NCBI GenBank assembly: GCA_965263375.1
Contig: OZ253669.1
Location: forward strand, 620,001 to 684,000
DNA length: 64,000 nt
Direction of reading: 5' to 3'
From: JAJFFW01 sp965263375
GTDB lineage: Bacteria > Pseudomonadota > Alphaproteobacteria > Caulobacterales > Parvularculaceae
Shown: positions 48,075 to 56,588 of the stretch, piece by piece
How positions within the stretch are numbered: the first letter of the stretch is position 1
Layout: the number at the start of each line of letters is the position of its first letter
Translations under genes and position numbers: made by a program
The notes under the pieces: model-generated
Told to the model about the DNA's origin: nothing
Database searches by the model: none
What the model saw: the letters and a program-made list of their open reading frames with translations, nothing else

Positions 48075-48482
48075 CTAGTAACCTTTCTTCTTGGAACGCT
48101 GGCCCTCGGGCGAACGTCCGCCGGAGAGCATCATGTTTTTGTATTCTTCCTCGTTCATTCCCGTCATGGTCGACACGGCCTGTAGGTACGATTTGCCGTC
48201 CGTCGAGAAAATTTTCGCGAGGAAATAAATGTTTCCGCCGAGATCAAGCAGCGTGTCGTAATCGCGGTCGAGCAGCGCCTGTCGTTGTTCAGGCGTCAGT
48301 TTCGGCCAGCCTTCGAGATATTTTTCTTCATCCGCGAGCCACGCCTTGCGGTTCTCCTCTTTCATGAGGCTCATGGCGAACTGGTTCACCCAGTAGCCTT
48401 TTCGCGCCCGCGCGGTGGTGTAAACGCGGGTGCCCGGAATATCGTCGAACTCGGCCAGATATTCATGGATGTTTTGTTTCAT
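48075..48482 (-). CDS. ligA: Protocatechuate 4,5-dioxygenase alpha subunit
   Basis: A 135-residue all-helical subunit that covers the LigB active site. It has the LigA signatures YWVNQFAMSLMKEENRKAWLADEEKYL, LTPEQRQALLDRDYD and LGGNIYFLAKIF. The conserved Gly-Gly-Asn loop is the part that contacts substrate. Its start overlaps the ligI stop by one base (TAATG) and ligB follows directly, so subunit ratios can be coupled. Family and role are secure. Confidence 0.96.
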   Translation of the reverse strand: MKQNIHEYLAEFDDIPGTRVYTTARARKGYWVNQFAMSLMKEENRKAWLADEEKYLEGWPKLTPEQRQALLDRDYDTLLDLGGNIYFLAKIFSTDGKSYLQAVSTMTGMNEEEYKNMMLSGGRSPEGQRSKKKGY

Positions 48483-49393
48483 TACTCACCTTCCTCGGGC
48501 CAATAGAGCCGCATGGCATTGTCGACGAGCAGTTTTTGCTGAAGCGCCGTTGTTGGAGCGATGCGCGGGATCATGTCCACCAGCCATGCGTCGTCTGGCA
48601 TGTGGGATTTTAAATTGGGATGCGGCCAATCCGTGCCCCAGAGCACGCGGTCTGGGAAACGCTGGACTATGCGTCGTGCAAAGGGGACGAAATCGTCATA
48701 GGTTGGCGGACCAGATTTCGACAGCCGCTCAGGGCAGGTGACTTTCGACCAGATGTGGTCGTTCTCTCCCATCAGCTTTTGAAAGAGCGCGAATTCCGGG
48801 CCGTCCACATCCTTGGTGACATCCGGTCGGCCCATATGGTCGACGACAACAATTGAATTGATGCTAGCGATAAAATCATAAAGTTCGGGCAGATCCGGCG
48901 CTTCGAAATAAATGACGATGTGCCAGCCAAATTTGTTGATGCGCTCCACGAGTTCTGCAAGCACGGTGGGTGGAAGCGGATCGACGAGACGCTTCACGAA
49001 GTTGAAGCGAATGCCCATGATCCCATTGGCGTTTAGCAACTCCAGTTCTTTGTCACTGACGGAGGGTTTTACCGAGGCGATGCCTTTGGCCTTGCCGCCT
49101 GAATTCATGACAGCGTCCATGGTCGCGCCATTATCCGTACCGTGACATGTCGCTTGCACAAGCACATTGCGCGAAAAGCCAAGATGATCGCGTAGGGCAT
49201 AAAGCTGCTGTTTCGACGCATCGCAGGGCGTGTATTTGCGCTCCGGCGCAAAGGGAAACTCTTGGCCCGGCCCAAAGACATGGCAATGTGCATCTACCGC
49301 GCCCGGTGGCGGCGTAAAGCGCGGCACTGACTGACCGTCGAACCAGTCGAGCCATCCCGGCGTCTTTTCAAATGTTTTGCTTGCGGCTGTCAT
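48482..49393 (-). CDS. ligI: 2-pyrone-4,6-dicarboxylate hydrolase
   Basis: LigI opens the lactone ring of 2-pyrone-4,6-dicarboxylate to oxalomesaconate. The 303-residue product is an amidohydrolase TIM barrel: the HxH motif is in VDAHCHVFGPG, a later His is in VVVDHMGRPDV and the catalytic Asp is in LWGTDWPHPN. The N-terminal WLDWFDGQSVPRFTPPPGAVD is typical of the group. It is encoded between ligJ and ligA. Assignment follows from family plus a complete pathway context. Confidence 0.93.
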   Translation of the reverse strand: MTAASKTFEKTPGWLDWFDGQSVPRFTPPPGAVDAHCHVFGPGQEFPFAPERKYTPCDASKQQLYALRDHLGFSRNVLVQATCHGTDNGATMDAVMNSGGKAKGIASVKPSVSDKELELLNANGIMGIRFNFVKRLVDPLPPTVLAELVERINKFGWHIVIYFEAPDLPELYDFIASINSIVVVDHMGRPDVTKDVDGPEFALFQKLMGENDHIWSKVTCPERLSKSGPPTYDDFVPFARRIVQRFPDRVLWGTDWPHPNLKSHMPDDAWLVDMIPRIAPTTALQQKLLVDNAMRLYWPEEGE

Positions 49394-49400
49394 TGAAGCG

Positions 49401-50423
49401 TTACTTGCCTTTGTTTTTCAGGAATTTGTCCAGACGCGGATAAACGCGCCGCGCATTGCCCTCGTAAATTTTATGGAGCTCGTTGTCGCACAGACCCAGA
49501 TTGTCCACATAGCGTTTGGTGTCGTCGAAATACTGACCCGTCTGCGGGTCGACGCCGCGTACGGCGCCAACCATTTCCGACCCAAACAGAATGTTGTCTT
49601 TCTCGATTACCTCGAACAACAAATCGATGCCGGGCTGGTGATAGACACAAGTGTCGAAATAGACGTTCTTCATCACATGGGTTTCGATTGGCGGCTGTTT
49701 CAGCATGTCGGCGAGCCCGCGATAGCGTCCCCAGTGATAGGGGACGGCGCCGCCGCCATGGGGGATGACGAGTTTCAGATCCGGGAAATCCTTGAAAAGA
49801 TCACCCTGAATGAACTGCATGAAGGCGTTGGTGTCCGCCGCGATATAATAGGAGCCGGTGGCGTGAAAGGTCGGGTTACAGGACCCAGACACATGGATCA
49901 TGGCTGGGACTTCCAGCTCTACCATCTTTTCGTAAATCGGATACCAGTATTTGTCAGTCAACGGCGGTGCGTTCCAGTGACCGCCCGACGGGTCGGGATT
50001 CAGATTGCAGCCGATAAAGCCGAGTTCGGTCACGCAGCGTTCAAGTTCGGCAATGGAATTATCGAGCGTTCCACCTGGGATTTGCGGCAACATGCAAACG
50101 CCGATGAAATTTTCTGGGAAGATCTGAGTCACTCTGTGGATCATGTTGTTACAGGCAAAGGACCATTCCAGCGCTGTCTCCGCGTCGCCTACATGCGGCT
50201 CCATGGCGGAGGCCCGCGGAGAGAAGATGGTCATGTCGCCGCCGCGTTCTTTCAAAAGACGCAATTGGTTCTGTTCGATGCCTTCGGCGATTTCGTCGTC
50301 GCTCATTTGCGGCTGCATGGGCTTGGGTAAAGATGGGTCTTTGAGGCGCGCTTTTTGAGCTGCGCGGAATTCCGTATGCGCCGTCGGCACAATCGTCTGG
50401 TGTCCGTGACAATCAATAATCAT
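49401..50423 (-). CDS. ligJ: 4-oxalomesaconate hydratase
   Basis: A 340-residue amidohydrolase-type hydratase. It has MIIDCHGHQTIVPTAH at the N-terminus, PAMIHVSGSCNP in the middle, VIPHGGGAVPYHWGRYRG and a C-terminal ILFGSEMVGAVRG. LigJ adds water to the isomerised oxalomesaconate, giving 4-carboxy-4-hydroxy-2-oxoadipate for LigK. The first codons overlap the stop of the upstream dehydrogenase gene (ATGA). It is unrelated in fold to the DUF1932 dehydrogenase that precedes it, and is a paralogue in fold to LigI. Confidence 0.93.
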   Translation of the reverse strand: MIIDCHGHQTIVPTAHTEFRAAQKARLKDPSLPKPMQPQMSDDEIAEGIEQNQLRLLKERGGDMTIFSPRASAMEPHVGDAETALEWSFACNNMIHRVTQIFPENFIGVCMLPQIPGGTLDNSIAELERCVTELGFIGCNLNPDPSGGHWNAPPLTDKYWYPIYEKMVELEVPAMIHVSGSCNPTFHATGSYYIAADTNAFMQFIQGDLFKDFPDLKLVIPHGGGAVPYHWGRYRGLADMLKQPPIETHVMKNVYFDTCVYHQPGIDLLFEVIEKDNILFGSEMVGAVRGVDPQTGQYFDDTKRYVDNLGLCDNELHKIYEGNARRVYPRLDKFLKNKGK

Positions 50424-51304
50424 AAACGTTTCTCCGCGCTTCGTGCGTCCAAGATCGCATCCAGCATGTCGGGCAGGCTTTTACTTTCTAAGGCATAAGC
50501 AAAGGCGGCGGAGAGACCCTGTCGCTCTGCGCAGGCCGAACTCATCAAGGGCGAAAGACCCGCTTCCTCGACAGTTTTGGCGACTTCGCGCATTTCTTCG
50601 GCGCGCCGGGTTCCGTGTTTAAGCGCGCGAGAGATCATGTAGTGGGAAAGCGTTTCCCAGTCTGGTCCTGGGAAGAGGTCGGAGAGCGAAGCAACGACCG
50701 TTTCCTCAACACCGTAATGACGGGCGGAAAGCAGCGCCTCGCTGAGCAGCGCCTCAACGCCTTTGATAACGACGCTGCGGCACATCTTTGCCGCCGACGC
50801 CATTCCATAGGCGCGGGAGAAAACCCGCGTGCCGGAAAACCCAAGCTGATGCGCGAGTGGCAAAAACACTTCGGCGTGCGGGCCGCCAAGGAGAATGGGC
50901 GCAGCGATGCGTTTCGGCTCGATGGGCGACATCAGCGCGGCTTCCACATAGCGCCCGCCCGCCTGATTAATGATTGACGCAGAGATTTCCTTCACACCGG
51001 GCGAAGCGGAGTTGAGATCGAGAAAAAAAGCGCTTGGTTTCATACCGCCAGCAACGCTTTGCGCCGCGCTCAATGTGCGGGCCGCCGTAACGGCGGAGAT
51101 TACGAGATCGGCGTCTTGTGCCGCATCTTGCGCGCTTTCGCCGATGCGAATGTTTGTTGAAGCTTTGGACGGTCCGCTTGTTGGGTCGACAAATAGCAAA
51201 TCCCAGGCGCAGATCGATGTGTTGTTTTGGGGTGACAAATCGGCCGACAAAGTCTGACCCACTTCGCCGAAACCAACCATGCATATGATCCGGGATGCGC
51301 TCAT
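50420..51304 (-). CDS. NAD(P)-dependent oxidoreductase with DUF1932 C-terminal domain
   Basis: A 294-residue beta-hydroxyacid-dehydrogenase-like protein. It has an N-terminal Rossmann motif CMVGFGEVGQTLSADL and a substrate segment VEAALMSPIEP. The C-terminal helical DUF1932 domain (GMASAAKMCRSVVIKGVEALLSEAL) contains the Lys position typical of the superfamily. The start at 51304 overlaps the ligU stop. It is not one of the known steps of protocatechuate 4,5-cleavage, yet lies between ligU and ligJ, so it may reduce or salvage a keto-acid intermediate. That role is inferred from position only. Confidence 0.75.
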   Translation of the reverse strand: MSASRIICMVGFGEVGQTLSADLSPQNNTSICAWDLLFVDPTSGPSKASTNIRIGESAQDAAQDADLVISAVTAARTLSAAQSVAGGMKPSAFFLDLNSASPGVKEISASIINQAGGRYVEAALMSPIEPKRIAAPILLGGPHAEVFLPLAHQLGFSGTRVFSRAYGMASAAKMCRSVVIKGVEALLSEALLSARHYGVEETVVASLSDLFPGPDWETLSHYMISRALKHGTRRAEEMREVAKTVEEAGLSPLMSSACAERQGLSAAFAYALESKSLPDMLDAILDARSAEKRL

Positions 51305-52392
51305 TTTCCACCCCACACAGATGAAGGGATATAAACCTCGCCTCGCATCAGTTTGCGCGCGGTGCGCAAAAGCGCCGAGCGTTTGACGCTGACCGAACCG
51401 TCTTTCACCGAGACATCCATATCGACCGTGAAAAACCCGGTGGGGTGTTCGATGTCTAAGCGCTTTTCGCCGTCGCTGGCGCCGGCTATTGCAACGCCCT
51501 CAGCAACCGATCCCGGCAACATGCAAGCCGTCGCCACGGACACCGCGCCTAGAACGCCGATGGCTTCATGCACACGATGAGGGATAAAGCTGCGTGTATT
51601 GACGACACCGCCTGACAGTGGCGGCGAGATCAGCGTCATCTTCGGCACGGTCTTTTTCGTGACGTCGCCGAGATTCATTTTCGGACCGATCTGAAGCCGG
51701 ATGCTTTCGATACGTTTGGTTAATTCCCTGTTGGCCTCAAGGTCGGCGGAGCTTTCCGCGCCGGAGAGGCCGAAGTCTGAAGCGCGCATGACGATGACGG
51801 GCATGCCATTGTCGACACAGGTTATTTCGATACCGTCAACTTCGTCGATAACATTGCCAGTGGGAAGAAGCGCGCCGCAACTCGATCCCGCAACATCAAG
51901 AAAGTCGATAGGGATGGGGGCGGCGATCCCAGGAACGCCGTCAATCCGCGCGTCGCCTTCATATTCAACCTCACCCCCGGGCGTTTGCACATGAGCGACG
52001 GCGATGGAAGCCGTATTGACCATGTGAACACGTACCGGAGTAACGCCGTCTTTCGCCTGGACATAGCCGTTTTCGATCGCCCAAGGCCCGACCGCTGCGA
52101 GAATGTTACCGCAATTTTGGCTGGTTGAGACTTCGGCCTTGTCGACGACAACCTGGAGAAAGAGATAGTCAACATCCGCGTCATGGCGCGATGTGGGTGA
52201 CACGATAGCGACCTTGCTGGTAAGCGGATGGGCGCCGCCAACGCCGTCAATCTGACGTATGTCAGGCGACCCCATAGCTGCAAGCAGCACGTTGTGCCGG
52301 GCAGCTTCCTCTTCGGGCAAGTCCTTGGCGTTGAAATAAAGACCCTTCGATGTTCCCCCGCGCATTAGGGTCGCTGGGATTGCGGTCATCAT
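51301..52392 (-). CDS. ligU: 4-oxalomesaconate isomerase/tautomerase (PrpF family)
   Basis: A 363-residue PrpF/diaminopimelate-epimerase-fold isomerase. Hallmarks are TLMRGGTSKGLYF, SQNCGNILAAVGPWAIE with the family Cys, and VGGAHPLTSKVAIV. In the protocatechuate or gallate route such enzymes (LigU, GalD) shift the double bond of 4-oxalomesaconate before hydration by LigJ. It is coupled by ATGA overlaps to ligK upstream and to the DUF1932 gene downstream. LigU versus GalD cannot be separated by eye, but both act on the same compound. Confidence 0.88.
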   Translation of the reverse strand: MMTAIPATLMRGGTSKGLYFNAKDLPEEEAARHNVLLAAMGSPDIRQIDGVGGAHPLTSKVAIVSPTSRHDADVDYLFLQVVVDKAEVSTSQNCGNILAAVGPWAIENGYVQAKDGVTPVRVHMVNTASIAVAHVQTPGGEVEYEGDARIDGVPGIAAPIPIDFLDVAGSSCGALLPTGNVIDEVDGIEITCVDNGMPVIVMRASDFGLSGAESSADLEANRELTKRIESIRLQIGPKMNLGDVTKKTVPKMTLISPPLSGGVVNTRSFIPHRVHEAIGVLGAVSVATACMLPGSVAEGVAIAGASDGEKRLDIEHPTGFFTVDMDVSVKDGSVSVKRSALLRTARKLMRGEVYIPSSVWGGK

Positions 52393-53090
52393 GACTGCAG
52401 CCAGTCTTGCTGGTCGACATATTTAAGGCCGCGTTCCGCGAGGCGTTCGCGCATCTTGTAGATATCCAGGCCGAGCTCGCCCGCCGCCAGGCGCTGGCGT
52501 TTCGATTCCTCGTTGGCTTCACGCTCCTGCGATTTTTTGAGGACGCCAGTGGCTTCTTCTTTTGTAACGACGACGACGCCATCATCGTCGGCGATGATGA
52601 TGTCGCCTGGATTGATGAGGGCGCCCGCGCAGACAACGGGAACGTTCACGTCGCCAAGCGTTTGCTTCACCGTGCCCTGGCTGAAGACGCTTTTCGACCA
52701 CACAGGAAAGCCCATTTCTGTAAGGTCTTTTGTGTCGCGCACGCCAGCATCGATGATCAGCGCCTTGACGCCACGGGCTTTCAGAGAAGTGGCGAGGAGG
52801 TCGCCAAAATATCCGGCATCGGAAAAAGAAGTTGGCGCCAGCACCAGAACGTCGCCCGGCTCGCATTGCTCGACCGCCACATGAATCATCCAGTTGTCGC
52901 AAGGGGGCGCCGAAATAGTGACCGCCGTTCCCGCCACATGGGCGCCCTTGTAAATGGGGTTGATGTCCGGGGCGAGGAGGCCTTTTCGGCCCTGCGCCTC
53001 GTGCACCGTGGCGACGCCGTATTTGCCCATCGCGAAAGCATCCACAATCGACTTGTCTATGCGTTTGATGTTGGTGACGACAACGCCCAT
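52389..53090 (-). CDS. ligK: 4-carboxy-4-hydroxy-2-oxoadipate aldolase / oxaloacetate decarboxylase
   Basis: A 233-residue RraA-like class II aldolase that splits the last intermediate into pyruvate and oxaloacetate. The metal and substrate motif is YFGDLLATSLKARGV, followed by IIDAGVRDTKDL with the paired Arg and Asp. The N-terminal VATVHEAQGRKGLL is typical of the trimeric aldolases. A clear GAAGGAG ribosome site precedes the ATG by about 7 bases. This and the five following pathway genes complete the route from protocatechuate to central metabolism. Confidence 0.93.
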   Translation of the reverse strand: MGVVVTNIKRIDKSIVDAFAMGKYGVATVHEAQGRKGLLAPDINPIYKGAHVAGTAVTISAPPCDNWMIHVAVEQCEPGDVLVLAPTSFSDAGYFGDLLATSLKARGVKALIIDAGVRDTKDLTEMGFPVWSKSVFSQGTVKQTLGDVNVPVVCAGALINPGDIIIADDDGVVVVTKEEATGVLKKSQEREANEESKRQRLAAGELGLDIYKMRERLAERGLKYVDQQDWLQS

Positions 53091-53154
53091 TGTTACTCCT
53101 TCGTCTGAATTTTTCGTCTAATCACAGAGCCACGTTTTGGACCAACGAAAGTCA

Positions 53155-54024
53155 TTAAATTTGTTCACGATGCTGAAACATCTCTTCCATGGAAACTGGC
53201 AATTGCCCGGTTAAGTTAAAAACTGAATTAGACAATTGGTTCATATAGCCATTTCGGATCGCAGCGCCTGTCCCGGAATATAGCTCAACATAATTGCGCC
53301 CATCATTACCGGTTGACGCCAGGGATCTAAAATTCTCATATTCGTCATCCCCCATCTTTACGCTGCTTATTCTCCGTTGCAGAGAGTTGTTCATTATGTT
53401 TGTGTAAGTGCTAGCGTCTATCAATTCAGGTCCAGTGATATCATAAATGCGGTTCTCGTGGCCTTTAGAGGTGACTACAACCGCAGCAGTTTCCGCGCAA
53501 TCAGCCCGTGATACAAAAGCATGAGCGCCATCGCCGGCATTTGTTCCCCAATATCCGAGTTCAGCATAACGCTTAGCGATGTTTACGCGATAGTCTGTAT
53601 AAAGTGCATTTCGCATCAACGTCCAGTTGATGCCGAGAGATATCAAGATAGCCTCACTCTTGGCTTGGCTTACCGCAGGCGGCGCCGGATTTTCGGCAAC
53701 AGGATTAGCAAAAGAAGTATAAACAATATGTTCAACACCGGAACGGGCTGCATTTTCGAAAGCGGTGCGATGCATCTGCACTATGTCGCCCGGGGGCATG
53801 GTGCTGATAATAAGCGCACGTTTTGCTCCGTCGAAGGCCTCCTTCAGGCTTTCTGGACGCGCGAAATCTCCACTTCTTACTTGAACTCCTTTCGGGACAT
53901 GAGGTTTAAGCGCGTCAGGAGTGCGCGTTACTAAAATGATTTCGGAAGGAGACGCATGGCGGAATAGCGCCTTTGATACAAGGCGCCCCAGATGTCCCGA
54001 GGCTCCCGTAACCACAATACTCAT
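53155..54024 (-). CDS. NmrA-like NAD(P)-binding SDR protein
   Basis: A 289-residue atypical SDR. The motif is VVTGASGHLGRLVSKAL, then FDGAKRALIISTMPPGD and IVYTSFANP. The catalytic Tyr-Lys pair is not obvious, as usual in the NmrA/quinone-reductase-like group. Such proteins reduce quinones or act as redox sensors. It follows the DUF4863 gene and precedes ligK, with a good AAAGGAG site. In an aromatic operon a quinone-reductase role against catechol-derived quinones is plausible but unproven. Codon use looks slightly more AT-rich than in ligK. Confidence 0.75.
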   Translation of the reverse strand: MSIVVTGASGHLGRLVSKALFRHASPSEIILVTRTPDALKPHVPKGVQVRSGDFARPESLKEAFDGAKRALIISTMPPGDIVQMHRTAFENAARSGVEHIVYTSFANPVAENPAPPAVSQAKSEAILISLGINWTLMRNALYTDYRVNIAKRYAELGYWGTNAGDGAHAFVSRADCAETAAVVVTSKGHENRIYDITGPELIDASTYTNIMNNSLQRRISSVKMGDDEYENFRSLASTGNDGRNYVELYSGTGAAIRNGYMNQLSNSVFNLTGQLPVSMEEMFQHREQI

Positions 54025-54069
54025 CCCAGAGCTCCTTTACTATTTCAAGCGGGCGAGAAAGCTTCTTTG

Positions 54070-54600
54070 CTAGGATTCCGCCGGGTCAGGAACAACGTCA
54101 TAGGTGATCCGCCCTGCCGGCAGAAAAAACAGTGCAATTGCGGCCCCTCCACGAACTTCGGGATAATGGCTGCTGCCTGGATCCGGAGCAGTCCAACCAG
54201 CGCCTTGCCATCCTCTTGGGCCGGAAAATTTTGCGCCTTCATCCAAAGGCGCAATTAGGTTGATCTCGCCATAAGGGTGGCCGTGGTAGTCTCCACGAAG
54301 GAGGTCGGGGCTATTCATGTATACGGACGTTATGCTGAAGAAGAATGAATCTTCGCGGGGTGTCAGAATTCGGCTGCGCCTATAGTTCTTACCTGCGACT
54401 TCAACATTCGCTGCCCAGCCATCCGCCACGCCGCTTTTAATTAGCCGCGCGAAATTGTCATAAACGTCATTGCCGGGGGGGTAGTTTGCGTTAAGCCAGG
54501 TTTCTAATTCGGCGCCCGGAGTTTTATTTTTGACAATAGCCAAAAAGTCAAAGCATCGACCTAAAAGCTCGGCTTGTTCATGTGGTGTTGCATCAGTCAT
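54070..54600 (-). CDS. DUF4863 protein, 4-hydroxylaminobenzoate lyase (PnbB)-like
   Basis: A 176-residue protein. It has a helical front part (HEQAELLGRCFDFLAIVKN) and a beta-rich cupin-like back half with conserved His: RGDYHGHPYGEINLIAP, then GWQGAGWTAPDPGSSHYPEV and RGGAAIALFFLPAGRITYD. From memory this is the DUF4863 family, which includes PnbB. PnbB converts 4-hydroxylaminobenzoate to protocatechuate and ammonium in 4-nitrobenzoate degraders. Finding it in an operon that consumes protocatechuate fits well. The start at 54600 overlaps the CaiB gene stop as ATGA. No nitroreductase (PnbA) gene is in the window, so the true amine substrate is open. Confidence 0.7.
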   Translation of the reverse strand: MTDATPHEQAELLGRCFDFLAIVKNKTPGAELETWLNANYPPGNDVYDNFARLIKSGVADGWAANVEVAGKNYRRSRILTPREDSFFFSITSVYMNSPDLLRGDYHGHPYGEINLIAPLDEGAKFSGPRGWQGAGWTAPDPGSSHYPEVRGGAAIALFFLPAGRITYDVVPDPAES

Positions 54601-56021
54601 CGTGGCAGCCAAAACAGATTGTTGGTCCCTAGCGGGCTTGGGCCAGTTGTCCAGTAAGCTGTAGTCTCTGAAAATTCAGCAATGGGTTTCGCGTGACGCA
54701 CCCTGCCGAAAACGCAATCGGTTTCCATTAAGTCTCTCTTGCGAAGTTCCGGCAACACTGGTTCTCCCGCTTTTCGTTTTGGCCATAAATGCTCCGGTAA
54801 CAGACCCAGTTCCTGCACCCACATTGAGCAACGTGCGAGAGAAACTTGGACGTGATAGCTCCCGCCTTCACGCGCACGTCGCACAAGTGCGGCTACCGCA
54901 CCAGCAGAAGCCAGATATGCAGCGAGATAATCGTTCAGGGTAAAAGTCGGCGCCAGAATGGGTTCGTCATGCGAGCCTTCAGCAATGGCGAGGCCCGTTG
55001 TAGTTTGCCCGACAGGCTCAAAACCGCCGCGTGACTTCCATGGTCCCTGGTTGCCGTAAGCACTAATCGAAACATAGATCGTTCCAGGCCGGAGCGCCGC
55101 CAGATCCTCTGGCGACAGCCCGCGTTTTGCAAGGCTCCCCGGCCTGAAAGATTGTACGAATATGTCGCCTTCGCAAATGAGGCGTTTCAACTCGTCTAGA
55201 TCAGAGTTTCGGCCCAGATCCACATAAGCGTTTCTTTTGCCGAAACCCGTATCCATGGCCACCCTGAAATCATCTGGATAAAGAGGGGCGGAGATGTGCA
55301 GAACATCGGCGCCCTGTTCGGCAAGAACCCTTGCGGAAATAGGGCCGGCCAGAACATGGGACATGTCCAATACGCGTATGTCGGATAGAGGGCGGGCGGC
55401 CGGCTCAAATGGTTCTGGCTCGCTGTCGCCAATTTTTTCGACATAAACGGGGGGGAGGCTATTTAGGTAATTTCCTTGCGGATGATGCAGCCATTCTTCG
55501 CGCGTGCGTGCGATGGCGCCAACCAACTTTTGGTGCGCCATCTCCTCTTCCAGATCTTCGCTATGCCACTTTGCGATCGCAGCCTCTATTGAAGCGGTTG
55601 AGTTCTCACATTTCAAAAATCCGAGGAGTCCCACAAGGTTTGCGCCATATGCGGCGGTGCGCAGAACATAAATCCTGCGATTGTCTTTGGTCAGGAAGAA
55701 ATTTTGAGCCTCAGCAGGGTCTCGGTTATAGTGTAGATAGTGCCCGTTTTGATAAATATGGGACGAAGTACGAAGCCCTGGAATAGCCGCACGATAAAGG
55801 TCGATTGAGATGTCCTGTCCACGACCGGAGCGCATATTCCAGATTGTTGCAATGCCTGCCGCCTCTGCGGCGATAACACTAGCGCTTGCAGCGCCATATC
55901 TATGGCGGCTGCCAACAATCGGATCATCGTTTTGGAAGTTGATATCCCCACCAACATCTGGGCGATTAAGCCCCAGTGTAGAAAGAAGGTTATCTAAAGA
56001 TTTTTGCGCTACTTCGCTCAT
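54597..56021 (-). CDS. CaiB/BaiF-type CoA-transferase family III protein, one and a half domains
   Basis: A 474-residue protein. The canonical N-terminal motif of the family (LSDIRVLDMSHVLAGPISARVLAEQGADVLHI) appears only at about residue 213. It is preceded by the second half of another CaiB-like domain (GAASASVIAAEAAGIATIWNMRSGRGQDISIDL). At the place of the catalytic Asp (Frc Asp169, VSMQD pattern) both halves show Arg: ISIDLYRAA and VQVSLARCSM. The chemistry is therefore doubtful. It may be a regulatory or binding relative, or use another residue. It sits between MaoC and DUF4863 genes in the operon. Confidence 0.75.
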   Translation of the reverse strand: MSEVAQKSLDNLLSTLGLNRPDVGGDINFQNDDPIVGSRHRYGAASASVIAAEAAGIATIWNMRSGRGQDISIDLYRAAIPGLRTSSHIYQNGHYLHYNRDPAEAQNFFLTKDNRRIYVLRTAAYGANLVGLLGFLKCENSTASIEAAIAKWHSEDLEEEMAHQKLVGAIARTREEWLHHPQGNYLNSLPPVYVEKIGDSEPEPFEPAARPLSDIRVLDMSHVLAGPISARVLAEQGADVLHISAPLYPDDFRVAMDTGFGKRNAYVDLGRNSDLDELKRLICEGDIFVQSFRPGSLAKRGLSPEDLAALRPGTIYVSISAYGNQGPWKSRGGFEPVGQTTTGLAIAEGSHDEPILAPTFTLNDYLAAYLASAGAVAALVRRAREGGSYHVQVSLARCSMWVQELGLLPEHLWPKRKAGEPVLPELRKRDLMETDCVFGRVRHAKPIAEFSETTAYWTTGPSPLGTNNLFWLPR

Positions 56022-56061
56022 ATTTGCTCTTGATGTCTAGTTTTTTTATCAGTTTTTTTGT

Positions 56062-56544
56062 TCAGCGTTGCTCGTCCGCCAATATGACAAGCACAAGGTT
56101 TTCAGCGATCATTGCTGGTTTTTCTGCGCCTTTAATTTCGATTAGAATGCGATAGCGAAGCGATCTCTCGCTAGCTGATCTTTCTGCCGCTTCAACCAAT
56201 GTGACTGTGCCGCGTATCTGTGAGCCCACAGGGACGGGGGCCAAAAAACGAATCTTGTCGTATCCATAGTTGACCAGAAATTTTCTGTCGGAAATCTTAG
56301 GCAAGACATCCGACATTATTGCACCGCTCAGTGATAGAGTTAGCAGGCCATGGGCGATGGTTCCCCCAAAGCTAGTTTTCGCAGCGGCTTCCGGGTCCAC
56401 ATGGATGAAGCCATGGTCTCCTGTCAGGTCAGCGAATGAGTTGATCATTTGTTGATCGATCGTTGTCCACGAGGATGTACCAATGACTTCGCCTGCCTTC
56501 TGAGCCAGCTGGGCATAAGTGAGGGAGTTTTGATTTGGTTTCAT
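56062..56544 (-). CDS. MaoC-family hotdog dehydratase
   Basis: A 160-residue single-hotdog protein with the hydratase-2 motif FADLTGDHGFIHVDPEAA, which carries the Asp and His dyad. IAHGLLTLSLSGAIMSDVLP forms the long central helix. Such enzymes hydrate (R)-enoyl-CoA or dehydrate beta-hydroxyacyl thioesters. I use the ATG at 56544; a TTG five codons upstream is possible. Next to a CaiB-like protein and a dienelactone hydrolase it suggests a CoA-thioester side branch that is not part of the classical lig route. Confidence 0.85.
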   Translation of the reverse strand: MKPNQNSLTYAQLAQKAGEVIGTSSWTTIDQQMINSFADLTGDHGFIHVDPEAAAKTSFGGTIAHGLLTLSLSGAIMSDVLPKISDRKFLVNYGYDKIRFLAPVPVGSQIRGTVTLVEAAERSASERSLRYRILIEIKGAEKPAMIAENLVLVILADEQR

Positions 56545-56588
56545 TTTATCTTTTTGCAATCCAGATGTGACAGTGCCTGGCGGGTGCT

